The position numbers were made by a program, and so were the translations under genes. From NCBI GenBank assembly GCA_963704505.1, contig OY969912.1, positions 992,001 to 1,056,000 of the forward strand: DNA of 64,000 bases, given 5' to 3'. The stretch comes from VRUE01 sp963704505 (lineage in GTDB: Bacteria; Actinomycetota; Thermoleophilia; Solirubrobacterales; 70-9). Under the pieces are notes generated by a model. That model was not told the DNA's origin and did no database searches. It was given only the letters and a program-made list of their open reading frames with translations. Below are positions 35,101-42,426 of this stretch, piece after piece. Each line of letters begins with the position of its first letter. The first letter of the stretch is position 1.

Positions 35101-35257
35101 TGATTTGGACAGTTGTGGCGTCTCCAGCTCGGGCCGTTATGCGATCTACGACGGCGGCGGTGAGATCCGCGACTACGACGAAGAAAACGGCCAAACGACC
35201 GTCTTGGCCCCGGGATATCCCCCGACCATTACTACAACTGTGGCCCGCAATCGGTGA
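32177..35257 (+). CDS. Exported subtilisin-like (S8) serine protease, C-terminus frameshifted
   Basis: ATG 32177 starts a signal peptide (RLGSTVIVASILMLVYG). A Pro/Gly/Ser-rich linker (~135-168) and a long propeptide-like region precede the S8 domain. The triad is complete: Asp405 (VGIIDEG), His431 (HATHVAG), Ser635 (GTSMAAP), with oxyanion Asn540 (FSAGNN). The C-terminal third has propeller-like blades (SRDGRYVWFES, SPSGRYGLVRV, SSSGRYAIYDG). The frame stops at 35257, but the +1 frame after the CCCCC run at ~35219-35223 continues the blade pattern (TADGSIVYEEQQSEEVLLGHP) to a TGA at 35320-35322. With that tail the next gene begins 15 nt downstream, so an operon with the KAP-like NTPase is likely. 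Its target is unknown. Confidence 0.88.
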   Translation: MRLGSTVIVASILMLVYGDTDPPGAIAFPSGLQRPAKPAISLRLPPNLQRNSQATATGRVRNPAGATSVRLQGNQGGLWHSLSHGDVSRGAYRIAFTAPPAGPLRIRALLVNRGRIVARSPVRTLRGQDTDNPVDEGGGSSATPPNSGGGSPGPSPPSGEPPSDEPPLSITIPALTVQAGSVAAAELPAPLTSLTEIGAPQEGATPGLETIVKDGELFISASSDAQLGQATLLAAGSGCTQSDCAKPLLLSIPISVIGVQAPPGALEELTEPSPDRVADAVDDALNDELLIALGTPDEPGDRTEAAFDATAIGGVVSGGLDAIGVYEIRWSNPQDLDARRAALESLPGVTAVSSFTLDEYVADTTTPSIDPEFDQPWWTWRFDQIDVAPAWARTDGSDVAVGIIDEGAVFASHPDLNVRETLPGSSRSARHATHVAGLACARGDNQLGMTGIASGCPIVTVGVGGLQGFFAKVLTAMTQMATRPGVEVVNISLGENAAAGCATDFEAEQFQAHAEDAAPMFRHLLAGVGSSIVWTFSAGNNCAPGIPSPWGQSSDLENVITVGATNSDGSLASFSDYGRKVSVVAPGGVETNPPAGAADPCGSPLCFGQMGLLSTTAACSAVQCTAGYGEMMGTSMAAPIVAGVAALVRSESPSLSAEEAGECIKTTAGIGAGYTSGPSSEPAGFARRFSVPASGIPIVNAAAAVECASPPETPTGEPAGPDVVPVDYLGIARTGTHPRISRDGRYVWFESSTDLLPGIRPEGQAVYIRDYVAGTTRRIDLPDVRHDSSEELLAISPSGRYGLVRVNRGIPYLVDQSNQSVTSVGQYLGESQSLGLEDDGDTIMTGPSNHPEGSERGNVVDLFSISTGVRTPLPCPTERYDNEDFIKVNLDNSGFAGVSSMGCRYQASGYTINLATHAVNEVIPGLCNNLGNACVEDFATNETGSDFLNAICCSDFEGHGSEWLNNKKLAIGGVFDLDSCGVSSSGRYAIYDGGGEIRDYDEENGQTTVLAPGYPPTITTTVARNR

Positions 35258-35322
35258 CCGCCGATGGCAGCATCGTCTACGAAGAACAACAGAGCGAAGA
35301 AGTCCTGCTCGGCCACCCCTGA
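35219..35322 (+). other. Frameshifted C-terminal tail of the subtilase
   Basis: Adding one C to the CCCCC run makes the frame read PDHYYNCGPQSVTADGSIVY and end at 35322. The DGSIVY blade matches earlier blades of the same protein, so this is coding sequence lost by a single-base indel, either real or a homopolymer error. Confidence 0.7.
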
Positions 35323-35337
35323 GCCTGAAGCGGACCG

Positions 35338-37626
35338 ATGAGTCGACTGAGAGCAGGGCGTGACGAAGAGGACTCGCCTGAGTCGATCTTTTCCGAGATC
35401 TCCTCCGGTTCCCAGCGTGAGGTGGTGCCCAGCATTGAGCAGGTGGAAGAGGAGGCCCGCAGTCTGGTTTTCGCCGGCCTCGCCGATGACGGGATTGAGC
35501 GCGCACGAGCTCTTTCCGGGCTCGATCCCGTCGAGCTGGCTAAATACACTGTGCCGCTGCTGTTGGAGGAGCGTAGGTCCCACCAGCAGATCGCCGAGAT
35601 TGCACGGAATGCCCTGCTGCTGCCGTCGCGGCAGCAGCACAGCCGATTCGACCGCTTTATCTGGCCCCGCTGGGTCGCTCTTCGAAGCGCTCTGGCGCTG
35701 ATCGCACTCGGTGGGGCGGGCGGAGTACTTGTCGGCCTCTTTATCGGGCCGAGCGTCCTCGCCGTGGCAGCGATCGGCGCCGGCGCCGGCGCGGGTGCCG
35801 CACTTGCAGTGGCGACGCAGGTTCCGGCTCTCTGGCGTTTGCGGGTACGGAGCCTGGGCGAGTGGGAAGCGAAGAGGCAGAGGCTTGCAGATCACCGTCA
35901 GGACCTGATTGAGACGGTCGTTTTGCCCGAGCTGCGTGAGCGCATCAACCAAGTGAGCGAACCGGGCTTCAGCGCAGAGCTGACGCCAGCTGACCCCGGT
36001 GGTCTCCGCGCTCTCTTTGATCCCGCCTATGAGGTTTCGGTCGATGCGACAAGCGAGTTGATCGAGACTCTGGCAGGTCTGAAAGCCGGCAGCGTTGGAG
36101 TTGCGGGTCCTCGTGGGGTTGGGAAGACGACTCTGATCAAAGCTGCCTGCGAGGACCGCTTACGCGGTCCAAACGCCGAGGAGATCGAGTCACCGACGGG
36201 AATCATGGTCTCCGCACCAGTGCGCTACGGGGGCGAAGACTTTGTCCGGTTTCTCTTCGGCCAGCTCTGTCTTTCGGAGCTTGGCAGTTCGCTCAACCAC
36301 GAGAATCGTGAGCGGATACAGGCGCGAGTAAGGCGGTCACGGCTAGTGAGTATCGGCTTGCTGGTCAGCGCAGCAGTCTGTGTTGGGGCAATTATTGTGG
36401 GCTTCACTGGGGTTCAAATCGACCCAAGGGTCTGGCTCGCCGGGTTGGGTTACCTCGGCCTGCTCATGCTGGGAACAGTCTTTCTACCGCAGCTGCGCCA
36501 GACGCTTCAGCCCCGCGCCCGCCTCGAAGATCCGGTCAAGTTGGAGGCGCGCGGCAACCTCGAACAGCTGCGCTTTCTCGAAACGCTCTCTGAAGAACAG
36601 TCGGGGGAGTTGAGCTCGACCCTAGCCAAGGTTGGTGTGAAGCGGGGAGTGAGTCGGGCTGCTCAACCGTGGACCTTTCCAGAGGTGGTCGAGAACTACA
36701 GGCGATTTCTCGGTGCTCTGGCGAATCGTCGCCCAGTGGTGATCGGAATCGATGAGCTGGACAAGATGGCGAGCGCGGAGGAGGCCCGCAGCTTCCTAAA
36801 CGAAATGAAGTCGCTCTTCGACCAGACAAACGTCTACTACCTCGTTTCGATCTCAGAGGAAGCGCTGAGTGACTTCGAGCGGCGTGGGCAACCGCTACGC
36901 GACGTTTTTGACAGCGTTTTCAGTGAGGTACTGCACGTCGACTATTTAAACCGGGCGGAGTCAGACGTGCTTTTGCGCCGTCGCGCGGTTGGGGTGCCAC
37001 CGCCGTGGCCGGCACTCTTTCACTGCATGGCCGGTGGACTACCTAGGGAGGCGATCCGTGTTGCCCGCCGGGCGGTGCAGATCGCCGAGCGAGACGGCGC
37101 CAACCTCAACATCGTCACGCCGGCTCTCGTCGCCGAGCGAGCGTCGGCCCACGAGCACGCGGCGGAGATCGTCGCGCAAGGTGACGTCGGGGCCGACGGG
37201 ACCCAGCCGGTCCTCACCTGGTTGAGTGACCTAACTGCGTTCTCGACTCACGGGCTGCCCGGCCCTTCTTCGCTTGATCAAGCCAGGGCAGGTTTGTCGC
37301 GTCGGCTAGAAGTTGGAGCCGTGATGGCAGAAGTGCGTAAAGGAATCGATGCACCTGGGGGGGCGGAGCGGGTCGCCCGCATGCAGCGCTTGGTCATGGA
37401 GCTGGTCGCCGGCTGGCACCACAGCCTCAGTTGCCTGGAATTCTTCGGCCAGCTCGACGAGCGGCGTTTCGGGGACGCCTGTCAGCCGGCTGCCGACGGG
37501 CTTACCGCAATCGATCTTCTGGCCAAAGGCCATCAGGATCTCTCGAAGGCCCCTTCCCTTTCCTGGCAGACCGTCTCCGAGTTCCGCGAGCGGATGGATC
37601 TCCCACGATTGTCTTACCCCCAGTGA
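35338..37626 (+). CDS. KAP-like P-loop NTPase with transmembrane segments (762 aa)
   Basis: There are two hydrophobic segments at ~112-160, a Walker A motif GPRGVGKTT (257-265), a second pair of hydrophobic segments inserted at ~337-384, and Walker B VVIGIDELDKM (Asp472, Glu473). Membrane helices interrupting the P-loop domain, followed by the DELDK box, are the hallmark of KAP-family NTPases. The C-terminal ~250 residues are helical with no named domain. It follows the subtilase by 15 nt if that gene's tail is restored. KAP NTPases are linked to membrane-associated complexes and some to phage exclusion; the function here is unknown. Confidence 0.82.
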   Translation: MSRLRAGRDEEDSPESIFSEISSGSQREVVPSIEQVEEEARSLVFAGLADDGIERARALSGLDPVELAKYTVPLLLEERRSHQQIAEIARNALLLPSRQQHSRFDRFIWPRWVALRSALALIALGGAGGVLVGLFIGPSVLAVAAIGAGAGAGAALAVATQVPALWRLRVRSLGEWEAKRQRLADHRQDLIETVVLPELRERINQVSEPGFSAELTPADPGGLRALFDPAYEVSVDATSELIETLAGLKAGSVGVAGPRGVGKTTLIKAACEDRLRGPNAEEIESPTGIMVSAPVRYGGEDFVRFLFGQLCLSELGSSLNHENRERIQARVRRSRLVSIGLLVSAAVCVGAIIVGFTGVQIDPRVWLAGLGYLGLLMLGTVFLPQLRQTLQPRARLEDPVKLEARGNLEQLRFLETLSEEQSGELSSTLAKVGVKRGVSRAAQPWTFPEVVENYRRFLGALANRRPVVIGIDELDKMASAEEARSFLNEMKSLFDQTNVYYLVSISEEALSDFERRGQPLRDVFDSVFSEVLHVDYLNRAESDVLLRRRAVGVPPPWPALFHCMAGGLPREAIRVARRAVQIAERDGANLNIVTPALVAERASAHEHAAEIVAQGDVGADGTQPVLTWLSDLTAFSTHGLPGPSSLDQARAGLSRRLEVGAVMAEVRKGIDAPGGAERVARMQRLVMELVAGWHHSLSCLEFFGQLDERRFGDACQPAADGLTAIDLLAKGHQDLSKAPSLSWQTVSEFRERMDLPRLSYPQ

Positions 37627-37838
37627 TCGGTGCCCTCGCAGATAGTTGGACGAGGCGCTTGGTGTTCAGGTCGACGTTCCCAGTGACCCCGGCCTCTCTC
37701 CCGTACTTGCGCGATCCCATTCGGCTCTGTGGCCGGACGCCCTCGGCTTCCGTTTACACCGCCCGACCGTCGATCCGCCGATCGCCCTATCACGATCGCT
37801 GCGGGACCTAATCGCCTCAAGCCCCCCGAAGCAAATCG

Positions 37839-37874
37839 GGCTACGAACATTGCTACGAATATCCATTCGTAGCC
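37839..37874 (+). terminator. Hairpin with two competing 5' arms
   Basis: The 3' arm ATTCGTAGCC (37865-37874) can pair with GCTACGAAT (37852-37860; 9 bp, 4-nt loop) or with GGCTACGAA (37839-37847; 9 bp, 18-nt loop). The tight form is a good terminator for the NTPase gene. The duplicated arm is unusual. Confidence 0.6.
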
Positions 37875-37940
37875 GTCCCCCTCACATTGCTCGGCCCACA
37901 GCGACAATTGTCCTCCCGGCGCCTGACTCTCCAGTTCTAG

Positions 37941-37958
37941 ATACACAAAAGTTCACAA
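37941..37958 (+). repeat. 18-bp dispersed motif, copy 2
   Basis: It reads ATACACAAAAGTTCACAA and matches the copies at 12425-12442 (minus strand) and 61143-61160, with only position 8 varying. Confidence 0.65.
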
Positions 37959-38041
37959 TGGCTGGAATGTCGCCGGCCCTGCCGATCCACGCGAAGCAAC
38001 CCACGCCAAAAGGCAGCGCGGCTCCCTCGCCGGGGTCATAT

Positions 38042-38130
38042 CCAACGCGATTCAAAAATTCCCCGGGGGGGGAATCGGTTCGCCTGGCGAGCATTTTGGC
38101 CGCCCTGGGGGCATATGACCAAAACGCTCG
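38042..38130 (+). repeat. Composite intergenic element, copy C (19-mer plus hairpin)
   Basis: The 19-mer CCAACGCGATTCAAAAATT is followed 27 nt later by the inverted arms CGAGCATTTTGGCC (38088-38101) and GACCAAAACGCTCG (38117-38130). Layout and sequence match 25483-25573. It lies just upstream of the small-protein/nucleotidyltransferase pair, so the hairpin may be that pair's operator. Confidence 0.72.
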
Positions 38131-38168
38131 ACAGGCAACAATCTCAGGCAAGCTACGATTCAACCTCG

Positions 38169-38366
38169 ATGAGCCATGTGCAAGTCAAGCGCTACCGGCC
38201 TTCTGAGCGAGCCGCCGCCAAGCAGTCGGCCCGTGACGAGCAGGCCCGTGCCCTCGCAAGAGGAGAGCGCTCCGCGGCTGAGCTGCACCGAGAAAACGGC
38301 CTTTTGGCTTTTTCCCGACAGCGCCTCGCCGTCGACTTCTCAGGCTTCATCAACGCGGGGCGATGA
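38169..38366 (+). CDS. Small basic protein coupled to a nucleotidyltransferase (possible antitoxin, 65 aa)
   Basis: ATG 38169 gives a compact helical protein rich in Arg, Lys and Ala (RYRPSERAAAKQSARDEQAR). An in-frame ATG at 38115 lies inside the repeated palindrome, whose other copy is followed by an early stop, so I treated that ATG as part of the DNA element. The stop overlaps the next start (ATGA). Small genes coupled upstream of nucleotidyltransferase-fold genes are typical of toxin-antitoxin modules. No family is recognised. Confidence 0.6.
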   Translation: MSHVQVKRYRPSERAAAKQSARDEQARALARGERSAAELHRENGLLAFSRQRLAVDFSGFINAGR

Positions 38367-39190
38367 GCGCGGGCCCAACTCCGCCGCTCTCGCCCAATGA
38401 GGTCCGCCGGCTGCTGGACCGCCTCCAGGAGCTGACCGATGAGGGTCGGACCGTCGTCGTCGGTGGCCAGGCCGTCTATTTCTGGGCCTACTACTTCGCC
38501 GAGCAGAAACCGGGTCTGCTGCGCGGCGCACCGCCGACCAGCGGAGACCTCGATCTTTGCGGCAATCGCCAGACCGTGCTGCGGGCGGCCGAGCTCCTCG
38601 GCGGCGAGGCCCATCTGCCCGGGATCGACCACGCAACCCCCAACGCCGGAATCGTTCAGTTCCGCGACGCCGAGGGCCACGAGCGAGTGCTCGACATCGT
38701 CACAGCGCCCTTCGGTCTCGCCAAACGCGACCTCCTCAAGCGCGCCGTCCGCGTCCGCTACCAGCCGCCCGGCACCGCCGCGGTGCACTTCTGGGTGATG
38801 AACCCGCCGCACTGCATGCAGAGCCGGATCCACAATGTGATCGGCCTGCGCCAGCGCTCCCGTCACTCTCTGCGTCAGCTGCGGGTCTCGATCCCCTGCA
38901 CGCGCGAGTTCCTCCGCACCTTGCTCGACCAGCCCGATATCGACCTCGAGGTGCGCCGCCGCCATGTGATGGCCTGGAACCAGCGCATCTATCGCTTCGC
39001 CCGCTCCGACAACGATGCCCGCGCCGTCTACCGCGAGCTCGGCATCGATCCTTTCGATGCGGTCCTTCTCGACGATCGCCTCAGCCGGCGCTTTCAGGAG
39101 GAGGGCTACCCTCGCTGGAAGGAAGACCTCACTCGTCGGCGACATCGCGCCGAGCTCGCCCGCCAACGTCGCCGGCGAGCAGCCCGCTAG
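38363..39190 (+). CDS. Nucleotidyltransferase-fold protein, AbiEii-like toxin candidate (275 aa)
   Basis: The N-terminal part has the nucleotidyltransferase core: GGQAVYFWAYYF followed by TSGDLDLCG (the G-G...D-x-D pattern that binds metal and NTP), then VLDIV as the third strand. The C-terminal half is helical and ends in a basic tail (RRRHRAELARQRRRRAAR). Stand-alone enzymes of this fold include MNT/AbiEii-type toxins, which modify RNA or proteins. It is coupled by ATGA to a 65-aa protein that could be the antitoxin. Substrate and toxicity are not shown by sequence. Confidence 0.72.
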   Translation: MSAGPTPPLSPNEVRRLLDRLQELTDEGRTVVVGGQAVYFWAYYFAEQKPGLLRGAPPTSGDLDLCGNRQTVLRAAELLGGEAHLPGIDHATPNAGIVQFRDAEGHERVLDIVTAPFGLAKRDLLKRAVRVRYQPPGTAAVHFWVMNPPHCMQSRIHNVIGLRQRSRHSLRQLRVSIPCTREFLRTLLDQPDIDLEVRRRHVMAWNQRIYRFARSDNDARAVYRELGIDPFDAVLLDDRLSRRFQEEGYPRWKEDLTRRRHRAELARQRRRRAAR

Positions 39191-39287
39191 CCCGCCCGCG
39201 AGGGACCGCAGCTGTCATGCGACCTGACTGCGTCCTATCTGGCGCCCTGCTGTAACAACGGGGCGGAGTCGAACACTTAGCGTCTAG

Positions 39288-39872
39288 ATGCTTCCACTCG
39301 AGGAACCACCGCGCGCGGTCCCAGATATCTACCGCGATCGCTTCGAACTTTGCTTCCGCGACCATTATGCGAGGGTCCTGGCCTTCGCGATGCGGCGAGT
39401 ATCCGGGCGTGAGACCGCCGAGGAAGTGGTCGCCGACACCTTCGCCGTGGCATGGCGCCGCCGCGACCGCATCCCCGATGGCCCCTTGCCCTGGCTCTAC
39501 GCGATCACCGCCAATGTGATCGCCAACCATTACCGCTCAACGCGCCGACGCCACGACCTGGGCCTCCGCCTAGCCCACGAGCCGCGCCCGGCCGCGTCGG
39601 GCTCCGACCCGGCCGAGTCGCTAGCCCTCCGCGCCGACTTCGCCACCGCCTTCGCGCGGCTCGAGGAGCACGAGCGCGAGGTTCTGCGCTTGGTCGCCTG
39701 GGATGGGCTCGGGGTGGGGGAGGCGGCGCAGGTCCTGGGGTGCTCGCAGGGCGCCTTCCGGGTGCGCCTCCACCGCGCCCGCCGCAAGCTCGCCAAGCAA
39801 CTCGAGACCGCCGGACGGTCCGGCTTAGAGAGCCGCGCCACGATCCCCGATCCCGCTGAGGAGGCCCGATGA
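39288..39872 (+). CDS. ECF-type RNA polymerase sigma factor (cassette 2)
   Basis: The 194-aa protein has region 2 (FRDHYARVLAFAMRRV; ETAEEVVADTFAVAWRRR; LPWLYAITANVIANHYR) and region 4 (LEEHEREVLRLVAWDGLGVG with EAAQVLGCSQGAFRVRLHRA). It is paralogous to the product at 20817-21374. It overlaps the downstream membrane protein (ATGA, 39869-39872), exactly as in cassette 1. Confidence 0.92.
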   Translation: MLPLEEPPRAVPDIYRDRFELCFRDHYARVLAFAMRRVSGRETAEEVVADTFAVAWRRRDRIPDGPLPWLYAITANVIANHYRSTRRRHDLGLRLAHEPRPAASGSDPAESLALRADFATAFARLEEHEREVLRLVAWDGLGVGEAAQVLGCSQGAFRVRLHRARRKLAKQLETAGRSGLESRATIPDPAEEAR

Positions 39873-41065
39873 TCCGCAGTAGCCGAGAAGACAACGCACT
39901 TGCTGAGATGCGAGCCGCCAACCCGTTCTCCGTCGAAGAGTTAAGGCAGACGATCGACGAGGCCGACCTGGCACGGGCGATGCAGCGGGCGATCGCGATT
40001 GGCGATTCGCCGGAGCGACCGGTACCCGTCGGTGAGCGGGCCATCGAGCGCGCGCTTGGCGGCCGTGTCGGCTTCTTCTCGAAGCACCGCGCTGCCACTA
40101 CCGGCCTCGGGCTCGCCGTCATCGCGGCGGTCGCCGTGCTGATCGTCCTCGGCGGCGGCACGGTCGACTCGGTCAAGGACGGCGGCCGCCCGACCTACGC
40201 CGCGGCGGCGGTCAAGGTCGCCAAAGCCAACCCGCGGCTGCTCGTCACCGCGCCCGGCTGGTCGATCGTCCACGCTAACTTCCAGGTCGAAGACGGCGGA
40301 CTGACCTACCGCCATATTGGGCATCCGGCCCCTTCCGGACTGGTGATGTACTGGGCCCCGGCGGCCCTCTACCAGGGCACCTTGCGTGATAGTCGCAGGA
40401 GTGCGACCGCCACGACCTCGATCGTCCTAGGACGACGGGCGACCACCTTCCACGAACCGGGCCGTCCCGCCTACACCACCGTCCTGCCCCCGCAGGGCAA
40501 GGTCTTCGTCACGCTCGCTCTGCCTGCGGAAGAGCACGAGATGTTGCTGCGATCGCTGCGCGCGGTAGGCGTCGAACGGTGGCTTGCCGCGATGCCACCG
40601 GAAGTGGTGCGGCCGGCCGCCGAATCCGGCGTCGTCGCGCAGATGCTGCACGGGGTACCGCTGCCACCTGGTTTTGACGCCGCCTCATTCGAGGCAGAAA
40701 CGGAACTGAGCAATCGCTACGAGCTCGGTGAAGCCGTCGCTGGCACAGTCGCCTGCGGTTGGCTCGCAAGCTGGGATGCGGCGACTCGATCAGGCGACGG
40801 CGCCTCGTCTGATGCGGCGGTTGCGGCTATGCACGGTTCCCGCCACTGGCCGGTCCTCCTCCAGATGGTCCGCGAAAAGGGCTTCCACGGCAGCGTGCTT
40901 CCGGCTCACGGCAACGCATGGCCCTCGAACGTCATCGCCGCCGCCCGCGAAATCGCCCACGGCCACCTCAGACGCGGCCCGGACTTCAGGGTTGTCTACA
41001 GGAACGGTCGCCCCTGGGGTAAGGCCCCAACCGACATCCCAATAAACATTCTGGGCTGCTCGTAG
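39869..41065 (+). CDS. Membrane partner of ECF sigma factor, possible anti-sigma (398 aa, cassette 2)
   Basis: The cytoplasmic N-terminus contains MRAANPFSVEEL. One transmembrane helix (TTGLGLAVIAAVAVLIVLGGG) is followed by an outer domain with LLVTAPGWSIVHANF and VPLPPGFD, shared with the protein at 21371-22612. Architecture and gene order match cassette 1, so this is a duplicated regulatory module. The anti-sigma role is inferred from coupling and topology only; no zinc motif is visible. Confidence 0.8.
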   Translation: MIRSSREDNALAEMRAANPFSVEELRQTIDEADLARAMQRAIAIGDSPERPVPVGERAIERALGGRVGFFSKHRAATTGLGLAVIAAVAVLIVLGGGTVDSVKDGGRPTYAAAAVKVAKANPRLLVTAPGWSIVHANFQVEDGGLTYRHIGHPAPSGLVMYWAPAALYQGTLRDSRRSATATTSIVLGRRATTFHEPGRPAYTTVLPPQGKVFVTLALPAEEHEMLLRSLRAVGVERWLAAMPPEVVRPAAESGVVAQMLHGVPLPPGFDAASFEAETELSNRYELGEAVAGTVACGWLASWDAATRSGDGASSDAAVAAMHGSRHWPVLLQMVREKGFHGSVLPAHGNAWPSNVIAAAREIAHGHLRRGPDFRVVYRNGRPWGKAPTDIPINILGCS

Positions 41066-41155
41066 TCGCCGGGCCTGCCCACACCACCGCATGCCTCGAT
41101 CCGCTCACCTAGGAAGGCCCCGAAGGCCCGACGGCTCCAATTTCTGAGTAGTAAC

Positions 41156-41614
41156 TTGCCCTCGATACGTGCCGAAATCAAGACGTTGTTCTCCGGTGGG
41201 GCCAAAAGGCCTCTTGAGGACTTCGCTCCCGCTGACCCAGAGAAATTGGGATCAATTTTCAGGCATTTATGTCGAGCCCGGGGTCGAAAGGTTCCGACTC
41301 ATTCGACGCTGTTGTATGCACTCCCAGCTGGCTTGCGGAGAACTGGGACAACCCGCGTATTTCGCGCTGGATCTTTGAGGGGCCGGGCCTGCTCTTCGGA
41401 AATCGGTTCATCTTTCTTAGGCGCTGGGAATGCCCTGGCAAGCGCAGCCGAGAAGCTCTGTGAGTTCCACGAGTCCGACAATTGGGGAATGCTTGCCGAT
41501 CGAATCGGTCGTCACATGCCCTGGGAGTTCGACTACAAGCACGACGAATGGCTCGAGGAACATTCCGACGCTCTGCCGCCGTACCCGGAGAAGAAGAAGC
41601 ACAAATCAGGCTGA
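41156..41614 (+). pseudogene. Imm8-like immunity gene broken by two compensating frameshifts
   Basis: The frame of 41156 gives IRAEIKTLFSGGAKRPLEDF at the start and CEFHESDNWGMLADRIGRHM plus PWEFDYKHDEWLEE at the end, both typical of the Imm8 immunity family. The middle makes sense only in the +1 frame (41269 onward: DSFDAVVCTPSWLAENW, LLFGNRFIFLRRW). One indel lies near 41255 and a compensating one near 41425. No stop interrupts the 152-codon frame, so a chimeric protein could still be made. Imm8 proteins protect against polymorphic toxins in contact-dependent systems; no cognate toxin gene is seen nearby. Confidence 0.6.
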
Positions 41615-41633
41615 CAAGGTCGCTCGGCTTTAG

Positions 41634-42115
41634 ATAGATCCCGTCATTCGTCGCGGCGCCCCACCCGACCTCGACCAGCTCGAGCCGCTGTGGACGGCTC
41701 TCCACGACCACCACGCCTCCGTCCTCCCCAGGCTTGGCGAGGCGCCCCCGCGGCCCGCGCCTGCGTCCTGGGCGATGCGTCGCGAGAAATACACCCGCTG
41801 GCTAGTCGACCCCGCCACCTTCATGCTCCTCGCCGAAGAGAGCGAGGTGCCGATCGGCTACGCCTTCGCGGTCGGTTCCGCCTACGCCTGCTGGGACATC
41901 GGTCCCGTCGCGGAGCTGCAGACTCTCTCGGTGCTTCCCGAGCGACGCGACGCCGGCATCGGAACTCATCTCATCGACGCAGTCTGGGCGGAGCTCGCCT
42001 CACGCGGAGCTACCGACCTGGCGCTTACCACGGTCGCCACCAATATCGACTCCACCGCTTTTATGAGCGCCACGGTTTCGGGCAGGCCTTCGTCGTCTAT
42101 TACGGCCACCGGTAG
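41634..42115 (+). pseudogene. GNAT acetyltransferase gene, degenerate
   Basis: The frame after the stop at 41631-41633 reads VIRRGAPPDLDQLEPLWTAL, then LLAEESEVPIGYAFAVG, ELQTLSVLPERRDAGIGTHL and DLALTTVATNIDSTA, a complete GNAT domain with R-x-x-G-I-G. There is no ATG, GTG or TTG upstream of it; the first ATG in frame (41775) would remove ~45 residues. Near 42060 the frame shifts: the expected C-terminus FYERHGFGQAFVVYYGHR is in another frame and ends at 42115. Two defects in one gene suggest decay. Confidence 0.7.
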
Positions 42116-42201
42116 GCGGCCGCCACGCCCTCCGGCCAGCACTTTATGCCTCTATGGCAGTTCGACGTAAAGCGCACCGCACACATTGGCAGTTGCGCTT
42201 A

Positions 42202-42426
42202 TCACCGCTGGTGCTTGACGATCAGCAGATCAACGGGGTCGACGCCGATCTTCGCTGCGATTCGCTCGAGGCTTTGCAGCGTCAGGTTGCGCTGGCCTCG
42301 CTCGACCGCGCCCATGTAGGTCCGGTGGACTTCGAGCACCTCGGCGAAGGCCTCCTGGCTTAGGCCTTCGGATTTCCGATGGGCCCGAAGATTCTCGCCG
42401 ACCCGTCTTTGAAGCTCGCCCTCCAT
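42202..42426 (-). CDS. XRE-family (Cro/C1-type) HTH regulator (74 aa)
   Basis: ATG 42426 gives a single lambda-repressor-like domain: RVGENLRAHRKSEGLSQEAF, AEVLEVHRTYMGAVERGQRN, LTLQSLERIAAKIGVDP. The frame is open ~70 codons upstream but without domain character. Compact XRE proteins like this often act as antitoxin or phage-type repressors. It is divergent from the PucR-type gene. Confidence 0.85.
   Translation of the reverse strand: MEGELQRRVGENLRAHRKSEGLSQEAFAEVLEVHRTYMGAVERGQRNLTLQSLERIAAKIGVDPVDLLIVKHQR

Larger units (their letters stand above)
37627..38168. other. 542-bp intergenic region with terminator, 18-bp motif and composite element
   Basis: No convincing gene is seen; open frames here lack coding character. 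In order it contains a terminator with two alternative 5' arms (37839-37874), one copy of the 18-bp dispersed motif (37941-37958), and a copy of the 19-mer/hairpin composite element (38042-38130). Confidence 0.6.

Noticed and set aside
37646..38206. 186-codon plus-strand frame downstream of the KAP-like NTPase
   Set aside because: It runs through the terminator, the 18-bp motif and the composite repeat, has no ribosome site and no family character.
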